Positions 9,894-20,532 are shown, counted from the first letter of the stretch. The stretch: 64,000 nt of DNA from Hoylesella nanceiensis DSM 19126 = JCM 15639 (GCF_000379965.1 NZ_KB904327.1:558001-622000), one strand, 5' to 3'. Translations and numbers: made by a program. Notes: generated from the sequence alone by a model not told the origin.

Positions 9894-11195
9894 ATGAAGA
9901 AAATAATATCATCTGTTCTAATGTGCGTTGCTTGTGCAACCTCATACGCTCAAAGCGGAACAAACTCACCTTATAGTCAATATGGGATAGGTGTTTTATC
10001 TGAAAATCCAGGCGCTCAAAGTCGTGGTATGAATGGTTTAGGAATTGGATTTCATGAAAACAATCAAGTAAACTACCTAAACCCAGCTTCTTATTCGTCT
10101 ATAGATTCACTCAGCTTTATATTCGATGCAGGTGCATCTGGTCAGATTACCCAATTTAAAGAGCAAGGTTCTACGTTTAATGCACGCAACGGAAACTTTG
10201 AATATATTATTGCTGGACTAAGACTTGCAAAGCATTTAGGAGCAAGTTTTGGTTTTGTTCCTTTTACAAACGTTGGATATAGCTATTCTAACTCAGGAAA
10301 GATTGTAAATCCTAACGATGGAACAGTAACTCCATATACCAATACTTATAATGGTGTGGGTGGCTTACATCAAGCTTATTTAGGCTTAGGTTGGATGCCA
10401 ATAAAGAACTTCTCTATCGGAGTTAATGCTTCATATATGTGGGGAAGTTATGAAAGAAGCGTTGTGAATCAATATACTGATGCTTCTATCAACACTCTTT
10501 CACGTAATTACACAGCTGATTTCAATAGTATTCACACTACTCTTGGATTCCAATATACACACGCTTTGAGTAAGAAAGATGCTGTTACTTTAGGTGCTAC
10601 CTATAGTTTTGCACACCAATTAGGCGCAGAACCTGTATTTTCTATTATTTCAAAGAATAGCCAGACCAGTGTTTCTGACACTACAACCTATAACGCAGGT
10701 AAGGGTATGAACTTGCCTTCAACTTTGTCTTTAGGTCTTATGTGGAATCATGGTCAGCGCTTAAAGCTAGGAGTTGACTATTCTTTACAAAAATGGTCGA
10801 CTGCAAAAACACCTGTATATACAGAAACAAACAATGTAGGTTCATACGTGTTAGTTAATAATATGTATAACGACAGACACAAAGTAACACTTGGTGGAGA
10901 GTTTTGTCCAAACGTTTCATCTCGTCATTTCTTCTCTCGTATACGCTATAGATTCGGTGCTTCTCTTGCAAGTTCATATCTAAAGATTAACAATATCGAT
11001 GGACCTAAGGAGTTTAGCATGAGTGCTGGTGTCGGAATTCCTATCATGAATGCATACAATTCACGCTCGCTTCTTAATATTTCAGCACAATGGGTAAACC
11101 AAAACAGTAGCTCTTTCATCAAAGAAAATAGCTTCCGCATTAATATTGGTTTAACATTTAACGAGCGTTGGTTCGCAAAATGGAAAGTAGAATAA
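9894..11195 (+). CDS. OmpP1/FadL-like outer membrane protein
   Basis: A 433-residue outer membrane barrel. Signal peptide MKKIISSVLMCVACATSYAQ, then the typical Bacteroidota start NSPYSQYGIGVL and GMNGLGIGF, followed by NPASYSSIDSL, the hatch-like region of the FadL/OmpP1 family. Repeated amphipathic strands with Tyr/Trp girdles run to the end. Probable role is transport of hydrophobic compounds, by family only. lptC starts inside its last codons (16-nt overlap), so the barrel and LptC are made from one message, which fits a shared envelope function. Confidence 0.75.
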   Translation: MKKIISSVLMCVACATSYAQSGTNSPYSQYGIGVLSENPGAQSRGMNGLGIGFHENNQVNYLNPASYSSIDSLSFIFDAGASGQITQFKEQGSTFNARNGNFEYIIAGLRLAKHLGASFGFVPFTNVGYSYSNSGKIVNPNDGTVTPYTNTYNGVGGLHQAYLGLGWMPIKNFSIGVNASYMWGSYERSVVNQYTDASINTLSRNYTADFNSIHTTLGFQYTHALSKKDAVTLGATYSFAHQLGAEPVFSIISKNSQTSVSDTTTYNAGKGMNLPSTLSLGLMWNHGQRLKLGVDYSLQKWSTAKTPVYTETNNVGSYVLVNNMYNDRHKVTLGGEFCPNVSSRHFFSRIRYRFGASLASSYLKINNIDGPKEFSMSAGVGIPIMNAYNSRSLLNISAQWVNQNSSSFIKENSFRINIGLTFNERWFAKWKVE

Positions 11196-11854
11196 TAATT
11201 GTGTCAAAACATTTAATACATATTCTATTTACAATAACTACGGTATGTTCCTTTGTTTGCTGTTCAGAACAAAAGGAACATACCGCTCCTGCTATTCATG
11301 AACGTGACTCTGCGTCTGTAATGACATCGTATGGCGTTAATACTTTGATATCAGATTCAGGCGTAATTAAATATCGTATTGTTACAGAACGATGGGAAGT
11401 GAACGAAATTAGAAATCCTAAACGATGGATTTTTGAAAAGAGTTTATTCCTAGAACAATTCGATGAGAAATTTCATGTCCAAGCTTTTATCCAATGTGAT
11501 ACGGCTTATTATTTCACTGAACAAAAGCTTTGGGAACTAAGAGGACGTGTAAGAGTGTTAACAAAGGAAGGCTTACGCTATTTTAGTGAGCAGCTCTTTT
11601 GGGATCAATCTAAGCATGAAATATACTCACATGTGTACTCTCGCATTGTAACTCCTGAGCGAACACTTCAAGGAAGCTATTTCCGTAGCGATGAAAAGAT
11701 GACCCGTTATAACATATATAACACTAAGGGTTCATTTGAAAAGGGTGACTTTGGTAGTAAAGAGTCTGAATCTAGTGCTCCAACTGATACCCTACAACAA
11801 ATAATGAGACAGCCCGCAAGCCCACATCCAAAGCTTAACAGCAATTCATTATAA
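11180..11854 (+). CDS. lptC: LPS export protein LptC
   Basis: A protein of about 224 residues with an N-terminal hydrophobic anchor (HILFTITTVCSFVCC) that could serve as a membrane anchor or a lipobox, followed by the single LptC/OstA-like beta-jellyroll (IKYRIVTERWEV; FEKSLFLEQFDEK; CDTAYYFTEQKLWELRGRVRV; LFWDQSKHEIYS; LQGSYFRSDEK). LptC sits in the inner membrane and passes LPS to LptA. ATG 11180 is preferred over an upstream TTG (11168). The start overlaps the 3' end of the upstream barrel gene. The next gene, a CBS-domain membrane protein, follows 44 nt downstream. Confidence 0.8.
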   Translation: MESRIIIVSKHLIHILFTITTVCSFVCCSEQKEHTAPAIHERDSASVMTSYGVNTLISDSGVIKYRIVTERWEVNEIRNPKRWIFEKSLFLEQFDEKFHVQAFIQCDTAYYFTEQKLWELRGRVRVLTKEGLRYFSEQLFWDQSKHEIYSHVYSRIVTPERTLQGSYFRSDEKMTRYNIYNTKGSFEKGDFGSKESESSAPTDTLQQIMRQPASPHPKLNSNSL

Positions 11855-11898
11855 TACATATTACACAGAAAACAATTATTTAAAACTATATTACTCAA

Positions 11899-13161
11899 TT
11901 GGATTTACCACTTATTATAGGAATTATTACCACGCTCATTCTATCTGGTTTCTTTTCAGGAATGGAGATTGCATTCGTCTCTAGCAATAGAATGAGAGCA
12001 GAAATTGATAAAGAAAAGAAGTCAATTTCTACAAAGTTTATAGATTTCTTTTATCGACATCCAAATGGATTTGTCAGCACTATGCTCGTAGGAAACAACA
12101 TTGTGTTGGTTATTTATGGTATTCTTACAGCACAATTACTAGACAACACTATCTTTAAAGGATTCGATGCGGGTTTAAGAGTAACGTTAGATACCATCTT
12201 TTCTACCATTCTTGTAATCTTTGTTGGTGAGTTTATTCCTAAAACAATCTTTAAGAATAATCCAAATAGTAAGCTTAGTTTTTTCTCACTTCCTGCCTAT
12301 TTATTTTATTGTTTGCTATGGCCTATAAGCAAAATTACAACCTTTTTATCTAAGGTTGTATTAAAAATATTGGGCAAAAAGCTAGAACATGCTCCTGATG
12401 ATGGAGAGTTTACAAAGTTAGACCTCGACTATTTGGTACAATCTAGTATTGATAATGCCAAAGGCGATAGCGACATGGTGGAAGAAGTAAAGATCTTTCA
12501 CAACGTATTAGACTTGTCTGATACTCGTGTTCGTGACTGTATGATTCCACGAACTGAAATTAATGCGATCGATATTAAGACTTGCACAGACCAAGAACTC
12601 ATGCAACGTTTCACCGAAAGTGGACACTCCAAAATCATTGTTTATAAAGAAAATATCGATAATATCATTGGTTATATCCACAGTTCAGAGATGTTTCATC
12701 AAGAAAGAGATTGGAGAACAAGAATTCTTGAGATGCCTTTTGTACCTGAAACAATGGCAGTTAAGAAGCTTATGTCTATTTTCTTGCAACGCAAAAAGAG
12801 TCTTGGTGTGGTGATAGATGAGTTCGGTGGCACCAGTGGTTTAATCTCTTTAGAAGACATTGTCGAAGAAATCTTCGGTGAAATTGAAGACGAACACGAT
12901 AATAAAAAGTACATTGCAAAGCAAACTGAAGATGGACAATACGTTCTATCTGCCCGCTTAGAGATTGATAAAGTAAATGAAATGTTTGACTTAGACATCC
13001 CTGAAAGCGATGATTATATGACCATTGGAGGCTTTATATTGCATCACTTCCAAACGTTTCCAAAGCTTAACGAAATCGTAAATATAGACAAGTACGAATT
13101 TAAAATTATAAAGAACACCCAAACAAAGATTGAGCTTGTAAAACTAAAAGTAAAGCAATAG
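11899..13161 (+). CDS. CNNM/CorC-type CBS-domain membrane protein (hemolysin family)
   Basis: A 420-residue protein with an N-terminal DUF21/CNNM membrane region (segments at about 3-22, 60-85, 95-120 and 130-150; motif GFFSGMEIAF), two CBS domains (starting VRDCMIPRTEI at about 213, and ending VVIDEFGGTSGLISLEDIVEEIFGE at about 305-330) and a C-terminal CorC_HlyC domain. Family members act in magnesium/cobalt efflux or homeostasis; GldE, involved in gliding/T9SS in Flavobacteria, is a close relative. Start is TTG at 11899, chosen because the first membrane segment begins right after it; the first in-frame ATG would remove most of that segment. Confidence 0.88.
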   Translation: MDLPLIIGIITTLILSGFFSGMEIAFVSSNRMRAEIDKEKKSISTKFIDFFYRHPNGFVSTMLVGNNIVLVIYGILTAQLLDNTIFKGFDAGLRVTLDTIFSTILVIFVGEFIPKTIFKNNPNSKLSFFSLPAYLFYCLLWPISKITTFLSKVVLKILGKKLEHAPDDGEFTKLDLDYLVQSSIDNAKGDSDMVEEVKIFHNVLDLSDTRVRDCMIPRTEINAIDIKTCTDQELMQRFTESGHSKIIVYKENIDNIIGYIHSSEMFHQERDWRTRILEMPFVPETMAVKKLMSIFLQRKKSLGVVIDEFGGTSGLISLEDIVEEIFGEIEDEHDNKKYIAKQTEDGQYVLSARLEIDKVNEMFDLDIPESDDYMTIGGFILHHFQTFPKLNEIVNIDKYEFKIIKNTQTKIELVKLKVKQ

Positions 13162-13184
13162 AGCCGTTTTTTAAGGTAAATATG

Positions 13185-13214
13185 TTGTTATTCAATAACT
13201 TTTTAGTATTTTTG
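13185..13214 (+). promoter_or_regulatory. Promoter for ppiD: -33 TTG, 19-nt spacer, -7 TATTTTTG
   Basis: TTG at 13185-13187 and TATTTTTG at 13207-13214 match the Bacteroidota sigma-ABfr promoter (TTTG-N19-TAnnTTTG). The leader to the ATG at 13325 is about 100 nt. Confidence 0.65.
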
Positions 13215-13324
13215 TGCTCACTTTGTGTTTGCAATGAATCACAAGTTAACACTACTAATGTAACGATTCTTTTGCAACTCACTTAGTATTCATTCAGAAA
13301 ATAATAATAAAAACAAAATAAACA

Positions 13325-15466
13325 ATGTCAGTATTAGGAAAAATCAGAAGCAAAGGCGCTGTCCTTGTAGGCGTTATAGGATTTGCCCTATTTGCCTTTA
13401 TTGCCGAAGAAGCATTCCGTTCGTGGGAATCTAACCGCAATAACGATCGCCAACAATTAGGTAAAGTGTTGGGAAAGAAACTTGATGTACAAGAATTTCA
13501 AAAGCTTGTTGAAGAGTATTCTGAAGTAATTAAGATGCAACAAGGTAAAGAAAGCCTTAGTGAAGAAGAGCAAACTCAAATCAGAGACATGGTTTGGAAC
13601 ACTTTTGTTCAAAACAAAATTGTTGAGAAAGAGGCTGAAGCTCTTGGCTTAACTGTTACAGATGGAGAAATTCAAAACGTGCTAAAGGCTGGTACAAACC
13701 AAATGCTTATGGGCACACCATTCGTTAATCAACAAACAGGTCGATTCGATGTTAATGCTTTAAAGAAATTCTTAGCAGACTATAAGACACAGAAAAGCAC
13801 TAATCCTCAAATGGCTCAACAGTATGAAAACTTGTATAAATACTGGGTTTTCATCGAAAAGAACCTTCGTCAACAATTGCTTGCACAAAAATATCAAGCT
13901 CTTTTTGCTAACTGCTTACTTTCAAATCCAGTAGAAGCTAAGATGGCTTTCAAAGATAATACAGAAGAAAGTAATATCCAATTGGCTTCATTCCCCTACT
14001 CTTCTATTGATGATAGCAAGATTACTGTGACTGAATCTGACTTAAAGAGCAAATACGATGAGCTAAAAGAACGTTTCAAACAACCAGTAGAAACACGTAA
14101 TATCAAATACATCGACATTCAGGTTAAGCCTTCAACAAAAGACACTGAAGATCTTAAGAAGCAATTTGCTGGATACGCAAAAGATCTTTCTGAGACTACA
14201 GATGTAAACAATGTTGTTCGCAGAAGCACATCACTTATTCCTTACCTTGGTGTTGCTGTAACAAAGAATGCATATCCACAAGATATTGCTAGCAAGCTAG
14301 ATTCAATGGCAGTAGGCCAAGTTTCTAACGTATTCGAAAGCAACTTGGATAACACTCTTAATGTTGTTAAACTTGTAAGCAAGCAACAATTGCCCGATTC
14401 TGTACAATACAGACAAATCCAAATCGGTGGTGCTACATCAGAACAAGCACACAAAACAGCTGATTCTGTTTATCAAGCACTTAAAGGTGGAGCTGACTTT
14501 GAAGTTCTTGCAAAGAAATATGGACAAACAGGAGATAAGGTTTGGTTAACTACTTCACAATACCAAACCGCACCATCTCTAGACAATGACACAAAAACTC
14601 TTATTGAAACATTGAACACTCTACCTGTAAACGAAATTAAAAACATTGCTTTCACACAAGGCAACATGATCGTTCAGGTTCTTAATCGTTCAGCTTTCAC
14701 AAACAAATATGTAGCTGCAGTAGTGAAGAAAAACATCGATTTCTCTCAAAACACCTACACAACAGCATACAACAAGTTTAGCTCTTTTGTTAGTGCAAAC
14801 ACAACTCCTGAGGCTATAACAAAGAACGCTGCAAAGAGTGGTTACACTGTATTAGAACGTAAAGACGTTACAACTGCAGAACACTATCTTGCAGGAATTC
14901 ACGGAACTCGTGACGCTTTGAAATGGTTGTTCGATGCAAAAGAAGGCGAAGTGTCACCAATGTATCAATGTGGAGATAACGATCACCTTCTACTTGTTAT
15001 CCTAGATAAGGTTAATCCTAAAGGCTATCGTGCTGTAACAGACCCACAAGTTAAGGAAATTGTTAAGGCTGAAGTAATCAAAGACAAAAAGGCTGAACAA
15101 CTAATTGCAAAGGCTAAGGGTGTGAATAGCATTAACGCTGCAAAAGCAAAGGGTGCAACTATCTCTGAAGTAGCACAAATAACATTCGCTGCACCAGTAT
15201 TTATTCCTGCTACAGGAGCAAGTGAACCAGCTCTAAGTGGTGCTGTTTCTGCTACTGCAAAGGGTAAGTTCAGTGCACAACCAGTTAAGGGTAACGCTGC
15301 AGTTTACCTATTCCAAGTAACAGGAAAGGCAACAAACAACGTTCCATTTAAGGCTACTGAAGAAGAACAAAAGCTTCGTCAAAAGTACATGCAATATGCA
15401 GGTTCATTCATGAACGAGCTTTATCTCAATGCAAACGTAACCGATAACCGTTATTTATTCTTTTAA
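13325..15466 (+). CDS. ppiD: PpiD-like peptidyl-prolyl isomerase/periplasmic chaperone
   Basis: A 713-residue protein with one N-terminal membrane anchor (about residues 11-28, GAVLVGVIGFALFAFIAEE), a SurA_N-type helical chaperone domain (about 35-230) and a parvulin-type rotamase segment (about 350-450; SVQYRQIQIGG, LKGGADFEVLAKKYGQTGD), then a long C-terminal helical part. It would help fold outer membrane proteins in the periplasm. It is monocistronic: its own promoter at 13185-13214 and a strong terminator at 15508-15549. It is the last chromosomal gene before the foreign element. Confidence 0.9.
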   Translation: MSVLGKIRSKGAVLVGVIGFALFAFIAEEAFRSWESNRNNDRQQLGKVLGKKLDVQEFQKLVEEYSEVIKMQQGKESLSEEEQTQIRDMVWNTFVQNKIVEKEAEALGLTVTDGEIQNVLKAGTNQMLMGTPFVNQQTGRFDVNALKKFLADYKTQKSTNPQMAQQYENLYKYWVFIEKNLRQQLLAQKYQALFANCLLSNPVEAKMAFKDNTEESNIQLASFPYSSIDDSKITVTESDLKSKYDELKERFKQPVETRNIKYIDIQVKPSTKDTEDLKKQFAGYAKDLSETTDVNNVVRRSTSLIPYLGVAVTKNAYPQDIASKLDSMAVGQVSNVFESNLDNTLNVVKLVSKQQLPDSVQYRQIQIGGATSEQAHKTADSVYQALKGGADFEVLAKKYGQTGDKVWLTTSQYQTAPSLDNDTKTLIETLNTLPVNEIKNIAFTQGNMIVQVLNRSAFTNKYVAAVVKKNIDFSQNTYTTAYNKFSSFVSANTTPEAITKNAAKSGYTVLERKDVTTAEHYLAGIHGTRDALKWLFDAKEGEVSPMYQCGDNDHLLLVILDKVNPKGYRAVTDPQVKEIVKAEVIKDKKAEQLIAKAKGVNSINAAKAKGATISEVAQITFAAPVFIPATGASEPALSGAVSATAKGKFSAQPVKGNAAVYLFQVTGKATNNVPFKATEEEQKLRQKYMQYAGSFMNELYLNANVTDNRYLFF

Positions 15467-15507
15467 TTAAGAAGGTAACCTATTAGGTTTTCGAATTATA
15501 ACTCATC

Positions 15508-15549
15508 ATCCGCAATGTTCAATATCGAACATTGCGGATTTTTATTTTT
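15508..15549 (+). terminator. Rho-independent terminator after ppiD
   Basis: A perfect 13-bp stem (ATCCGCAATGTTC, 15508-15520 with 15527-15539), 6-nt loop, followed by TTTTATTTTTC. Confidence 0.9.
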
Positions 15550-15646
15550 CCCCTATTCCATTGTAAATGAGCAGATCTATTCTACTACAAGAATAGAAAC
15601 TTAGAATGTACAAGCAAGAAATTGAATTTCAACACCTTTCCTATTC

Positions 15647-15698
15647 CTGTGTAAAAGCTATCCTTTTATCAAACAAAAGCATTGAGATGGCATTGTAA
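15647..15698 (+). repeat. 22-bp degenerate tandem repeat array (copy B)
   Basis: About two degenerate units (GTGTAAAAGCTAT, CAAACAAAAGCATTG) of the chromosomal intergenic repeat family. It lies just left of the proposed left end of the mobile element and so marks native sequence. Confidence 0.5.
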
Positions 15699-15824
15699 CT
15701 AATCAAAGAAAATGAAGAAAGGTCGAAGTTGGAGTAAACTAACTGACAATGAGTGAGAAATGGAACGATTTGCATAAAAGTACTCTTTTCAAAAAGGGTA
15801 GGAATATGCAGATTTAGGCAAAAG

Positions 15825-15889
15825 TTCAGTTACTAAAGCATTACCTGATTTTGGGATAGGTAACGATGGAGTAATGTCCGGTAACTGAA
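15825..15889. repeat. Nested inverted repeats, candidate left attachment region
   Basis: Outer arms TTCAGTTAC (15825-15833) and GTAACTGAA (15881-15889) enclose TTACCTG (15841-15847) and AGGTAAC (15858-15864). The inner pair recurs at the right end (28070-28099). This arrangement is plausible for recombinase binding. Confidence 0.4.
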
Positions 15890-15945
15890 TTATTTTCGCT
15901 CGTGTGGCTGTTGCTGTGGTCGGCAGTTTTCTGCATAAGTGGGGA

Positions 15946-15987
15946 ACGCTTTAATTCGGGTAACTTTGTCCATAAAAATTAAAGCGT
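15946..15987 (+). promoter_or_regulatory. Integrase promoter: -7 box between perfect inverted repeats
   Basis: ACGCTTTAATT (15946-15956) and its exact complement (15977-15987) flank TAACTTTG (15961-15968), a -7 box. The integrase ATG follows immediately at 15988. The palindrome is likely an operator or, in RNA, a hairpin at the start of the message. Confidence 0.5.
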
Positions 15988-17220
15988 ATGAAAAATGAAA
16001 AGATGAAGGTGTTGCTCTACCTCAAAAAGAGCGGTTTGGACAAGTCGGGCAAGGCTCCGATTATGGGACGCATCACACTTGGAAGGAATGTTGCGCAGTT
16101 CAGTTGTAAACTCTCCTGCAATCCAGAGTTGTGGAATCCACGAGAGAGTAGGATGGACGGCAAGAGTCGTGAAGCGGTGGAGATAAACGTCAGGTTGGAG
16201 AGTTTGCTGTTGTCTGTCCAGTCGGCTTATCAGTCCCTGCTCTCCAAAGGTTGCCCGTTTGACGCAACCGAAGTGAAAGAGCTGTTCCAAGGGAGCGTAC
16301 AGACTCGCTGTATGCTTATCGAAAGGCTGGATATGCTCATCAAGGAGAAAGAAAGCCATATCGGTGTGGACATCAAGAAAGAGTCCCTGTCAAGTTATCA
16401 TTCTACGAGAAACCGCTTGCAGGAGTTCATTCAAAAGAGATACAAGGTTTCTGATTTGGCTTTCTCACAATTGACAGAGAACTTTATCTATGAGTTTCGC
16501 CAATACTACTTGGGAGTATGCGGTTTCCAAGAAAGTTCTTTCTTCGCAGTGGCATATCCCAGTTGAAAACAGTCTGTAAGTTGGCTTATCGCGAGGGGAT
16601 AGCCGATACTCTGATGTTTGACAAAGCCCATATAGAAAGGGGAGACAAGAAAATTCCAAAGGCACTTGACAGGGAAGCATTGGACAAGTTAAAGGTTCTC
16701 CGCCTTAATGACTTGGAGGAGGAAATGAAAACGGCAAGGGATATTTTCCTCTTTGCCTGTTATACAGGTGCTGCGTATTGCGATTTGATGGAACTTGGTA
16801 AATCTTCATCTTGTCCGTGATGACGAGGGAAGTTTGTGGCTGAAGTTCAACCGTCAAAAGACAGGCGTATTCTGCCGTGTCAAACTGCTGCCGGAAGCTA
16901 TTAGGCTGATGGAGAAACTTCGCAGCGATGAAAGGGAAACGCTGCTTCCATACATGAAGTACAAGAACTATCAGACCTGCCTGAAAGCCCTGCGGCTTCG
17001 TGCAGGTATATCATTTCCCTTTACCACGCATACCGCAAGGCACACTTTCGCAACGCTCATCACGCTTGAACAGGGCGTGCCCATTGAAACGGTGAGCAAG
17101 ATGCTCGGACATAGCAACGTGAGTATGACCGAGCGCTATGCAAAAGTAACACCACAGAAACTCTTTGAGGAATTTGACTGCTTCCTTTCTTTCACCGAAG
17201 ATATGCAACTGGCTATCTGA
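15988..17220 (+). pseudogene. Tyrosine recombinase (integrase) 1, two frameshifts
   Basis: Reads as one integrase of about 410 residues spread over two frames. Residues from 15988 give the arm-binding domain and SAM-like core-binding domain (SSYHSTRNRLQEFIQKRYK). A shift near 16500-16560 moves to another frame (SQLKTVCKLAYREG, then FACYTGAAYCDLMEL). A second shift near 16795 returns to the first frame for the catalytic part: KTG..CRVKL, the HTARHTFATL box, MLGHSNVSMTERYAK with the nucleophile Tyr. All catalytic boxes are still recognisable, so decay is recent. Its promoter is at 15946-15987. It lies just before a second integrase, a pairing common in Bacteroidota elements. Confidence 0.85.
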
Positions 17221-17285
17221 CCATTTGCTTTCATTTAACATAGTATTTAGTCAAATAAAAAACGGACAATTCAATCAAGACCATT

Positions 17286-18570
17286 ATGAGAAGTACATTC
17301 AAGATACTGTTCTATATCAACAGACAGAAGACAAAGGCGGACGGCAACACCGCCATTCTCTGCCGTATCACGATAGACGGAAAAAGCGCAGCCATTACCA
17401 CAGGCGAAGAGTGCCAGCCCTCCGAGTGAAACGCTAAACAAGGGCTGACAACCAACAAGAAGACAAACCAAAGAATCAATGAGTTTAAGGAACTTGTTGA
17501 GAGAACGTATAGAGATTTACTGAAAAAGGACGGAGTGGTAAGCGTGGAACTTATCAAGAACCGCTTGCAAGGCTTTGCCACCAATCCCACTACTCTCCTT
17601 GCCATGAGTAAGGCGGAACTGCAATCCGTCAAATAGTCAGTAGGTAAGTCAAAGGCTGCGGGAACTTATCAGAACCTGTATTACTCAGACAAGATGCTCA
17701 CGGAGTTTGTAAAGGACATAGGAAATGAGGATATACCCATTATTGCCATCACGGAGGATTTGTTTGATGAATACCGTTTCTTCTTGAAGAAGCGCGAATA
17801 TGCCGCATCGACTATTAACCGTTACCTTTGTTGGCTGAGCCGACTGATGTTTCGTGCGGTGAGCAGCAGGATTATCCGCTGCAATCCCTTTGAGAACGCC
17901 AAGTATGAGAATGAAGAAAAGAAGATACGCTTCCTGCAAAAGAGCGATGTAATGAAACTTATGGCAATGAAAATGAACGACAGAGAATCTGAGTTGGCAC
18001 GGCTGATGTTTGTTTTTTCCTGCTTTACAGGGTTGGCAATCGTCGATATGGAAAGTTTAGAATACAGCCATATCCAAACAGCAGCAGACGGACAGAAGTA
18101 TATCCGCAAGGAGCGTCAGAAGACAAAGGTTGAGTTTGTCGTACCGTTACACCCCATAGCTGAAACCATCATCAGCCATTGCAGGAATGCGCAGGCAGGA
18201 AACGAAGAACAGCAGACGGTGAAAGAAAAAGGCGACACAACCGCATTGCAGCCGTAGCGTGATGAGCAAGAACCTGTGCATTGTGGGCAAGGCTTGCGGT
18301 ATCAGACAGCGATTGTCGTACCATATTGCACGGCACACTTTCGGTACGATGAGCCTAAGTTCAGGCATACCTATTGAGAGCATAGCCAAGATGATGGGGC
18401 ACGCTTCCATATCAAGCGCTCAAGTTTATGCGCAGGTGACGGATAACAAGATTTCAGAGGATATGGACAGGCTCATCGCCAAGCAATCGGAAAAGGAGAA
18501 AGAAATAGTGGAGAGAGAGGCTTGTGAATCTTCGGATATTGTAACCTGTAAAATGGAGGAAACGGCATGA
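17286..18570 (+). pseudogene. Tyrosine recombinase (integrase) 2, two nonsense codons and a frameshift
   Basis: Starts MRSTFKILFYINRQKTK with an arm-binding beta-sheet domain. An in-frame TGA at 17427-17429 stands where the family has Trp (W-NAKQG). A TAG at 17634-17636 stands in VK-stop-SVGKSKAAGTYQ, where Gln is plausible. The central part is open (SAM-like core domain, then FSCFTGLAIVDMESL). A frameshift near 18250 moves to the frame holding the catalytic end: SYHIARHTFGTMSL, MMGHASISSAQVYAQVT, with the nucleophile Tyr. The 3' end overlaps the next small ORF by ATGA. Confidence 0.85.
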
Positions 18571-18943
18571 AGACAAACAACAATCCAAACATAAGAACAA
18601 ACACTGTCAATCATCGTAGTTATTTTGATTGGGGCAGCAAAATGCAAGTCATTCGCAAAGGAAACGGAGAGATAGCTATGACAGAGAGTGAACTTGTGAG
18701 GTTCTTCGGGGTTACATGGAGGAAACTCAACCATAGCTGCAAACGATAATAAAATCCTCCAACCTACATCCCGATGAGAGGGTTGCAGGTGAGGAAGTTA
18801 TCAAGAAGGGAAAGACCGTAAGTTATTCACCACTCTATCCCCTTCCTGTCATCATCGCCCTGTCCTTTCTATTGGACAGCATGGAAGCGCATTTATTCAG
18901 AAAGCAATCAATAAAAGATTGCAGACAGAGGCTTCCATTGTAA
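18567..18943 (+). pseudogene. Small element-encoded protein of unknown function, frameshifted
   Basis: Starts at the ATG overlapping the integrase 2 stop (ATGA). The first 60 residues (MKTNNNPNIRTN... GSKMQVIRKGNGEIAMTESELVRFFGVTWRKL) end at a stop near 18749. The -1 (+2) frame then continues coherently from about 18746 (SSNLHPDERVAGEEV... YPLPVIIALSFLLDSMEAHLF) to TAA 18941-18943. It originally encoded about 125 residues. The TESELVRFFGVTWRKL stretch could be a helix-turn-helix. I do not recognise the family; position suggests an accessory of integration or regulation. Confidence 0.55.
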
Positions 18944-19912
18944 CGCCAATCTTCCTATTGGACAATACCAAGAACTGATGAATATATTTCTTTTTCTTTC
19001 ACTGATTATATCTTTTACAACATAACTACAATAAGGAGTAAGACGGCAAAAGAGAAAGGATTGGCGTGTAGTCAAAAAATGACCATTCTCATTACTACGA
19101 CATGACTACATACTACGTCAATGACAGAACGAAGAATATGATTGTAATATATAAAGGTACATTCGTGTCGCACACGAATTCCATATCTAATTATTTTTTT
19201 ACAAGTTTCAGGAACTTTGATAATCTTTACACCCGATTATAACTATCACTAAGTGAATAGATTAGAGAGTAACAGATCTCGGCAGTATCCTTCCTTATAT
19301 AATATAAGGTGTATGTACAGCGCAGGGAAACAGAGGCTTTGCTGTAGATTCCCGTATGTATCTTTTACGGATTGTCATGTGAAAAATGCCGTGAATTTGT
19401 TGTCAGATTAATTTGGCAGTTCCAAATAACTTATTACTCTCTCATAGGGACACCATCGCAAACTCCTTCCATAAATATCTTACTATACGCGTGCGTGAAA
19501 AACTGCAAGAAGCCTTTGGATAGGGGAATTGCAAGATATTTCGTTGCCTGTTTTGTCATGCCTGTTGACCAAGTCTTTGCCAACGGATAATAGTATGGCA
19601 TTCAGTCATGAACCATAGAAGGCGATGAACTCAATGCGAAGAAGAATATCTTCTTCGACGAGGAAGAGGACTGGGGGAAACCGTGCTTCAATGCTTGGAA
19701 AGACTGATACAACATAATACCACGCTCCCCTTCACTGATGGTGAGGTGTGATTTTCCGTTTCAAGTAGAACAGATACTATTGACAACATTTATTAACTAA
19801 TCGAGAAGCGGTGCAAAAACAGACCTTGCCTGAATATACCTCAGTGGGGCACTACTTATACTTTAGTTGTTATTAACATTCCGCAGCCTTCCAGCACAAG
19901 ACAATCAAACCT
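18944..19912. other. Decayed non-coding stretch inside the element
   Basis: No convincing gene. It contains the 8-bp inverted repeat ATTCGTGT-CGC-ACACGAAT at 19162-19180. It also holds short coding-like scraps, for example LNAKKNIFFDEEEDWGKPC around 19630-19690 and FHKYLTIRVREKLQEAFG around 19465-19520. These could be remnants of lost genes, but I cannot assign them. Confidence 0.4.
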
Positions 19913-20360
19913 ATGGCATTCAACAAGAAAATGAAAGTAAACGACAAGTGGTATCCCAAGTTCGTTCTCGTTGGCCCCGTCATCACAACGGATCAAGTAG
20001 CAAAGTATTTGGCGGTCAAATTAATGGTATGCCCTTCCGATGTACGTGTTGTACTCACGACATTAAGCGGCGTGATGGACGACTATATGGCACAGAGGTG
20101 CTCGGTGAAGTTCGACGGAATCGATCGTCCTACTTCACGGCAGCAATGAACAATAACGGCATGCGCGTGCGCTTCATTCCCACAATCCGCTTCTGTGGGG
20201 TGGCAAGAGAAATACAGGTGGCGGTTGTCATGTTGTACGTGGACTGACGGATATGGACATCGAGTGGGAGGAATGGAAAGGCGAAGTCGACTCTGATGAT
20301 TCTGGCTCAACACCGAGCAATGAGAATATTCATCCTAGTGACTTTTTTATAAATCTCTAA
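19913..20360 (+). pseudogene. HU/IHF-like DNA-binding protein, two frameshifts
   Basis: The Bacteroidota HU-like protein can be followed through three frames. MAFNKKMKVNDKWYPKFV and VITTDQVAKYLAV... GVMDDYMAQ come first. Near 20130 a shift gives SYFTAAMNNNGMRVRFIPTIR. Near 20205 another shift gives VVRGLTDMDIEWEEWKG and an acidic/Ser-rich tail ending at TAA 20358-20360. An intact gene would give about 148 residues. Such proteins bind and bend DNA and often accompany mobile elements. The gene lies directly upstream of the cargo gene on the same strand. Confidence 0.7.
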
Positions 20361-20532
20361 TTTCTATGGCGCAAGGGTTGTTGGGGAATAGCATTTGCCC
20401 CTATTGTATTTAATTAATCAATGTTTCATTTTTACGATTATCTTATTTCTTGTATTTTATCTAAAATTAATATATTAATTCTGTGAGAACATTATTAGAA
20501 TTATTTGTATGTAAGAATTCGTTTATTTTCAT

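Noticed and set aside
15946-15987. Invertible (phase-variable) promoter
   Set aside because: The segment between the repeats is only 20 bp, far shorter than known invertible promoters, and no matching invertase is intact. An operator or hairpin is more likely.
19372-19590. 72-codon frame on the + strand in the decayed stretch
   Set aside because: Composition unlike a protein, no homology recognised, and a different frame in the same place shows a more protein-like scrap.
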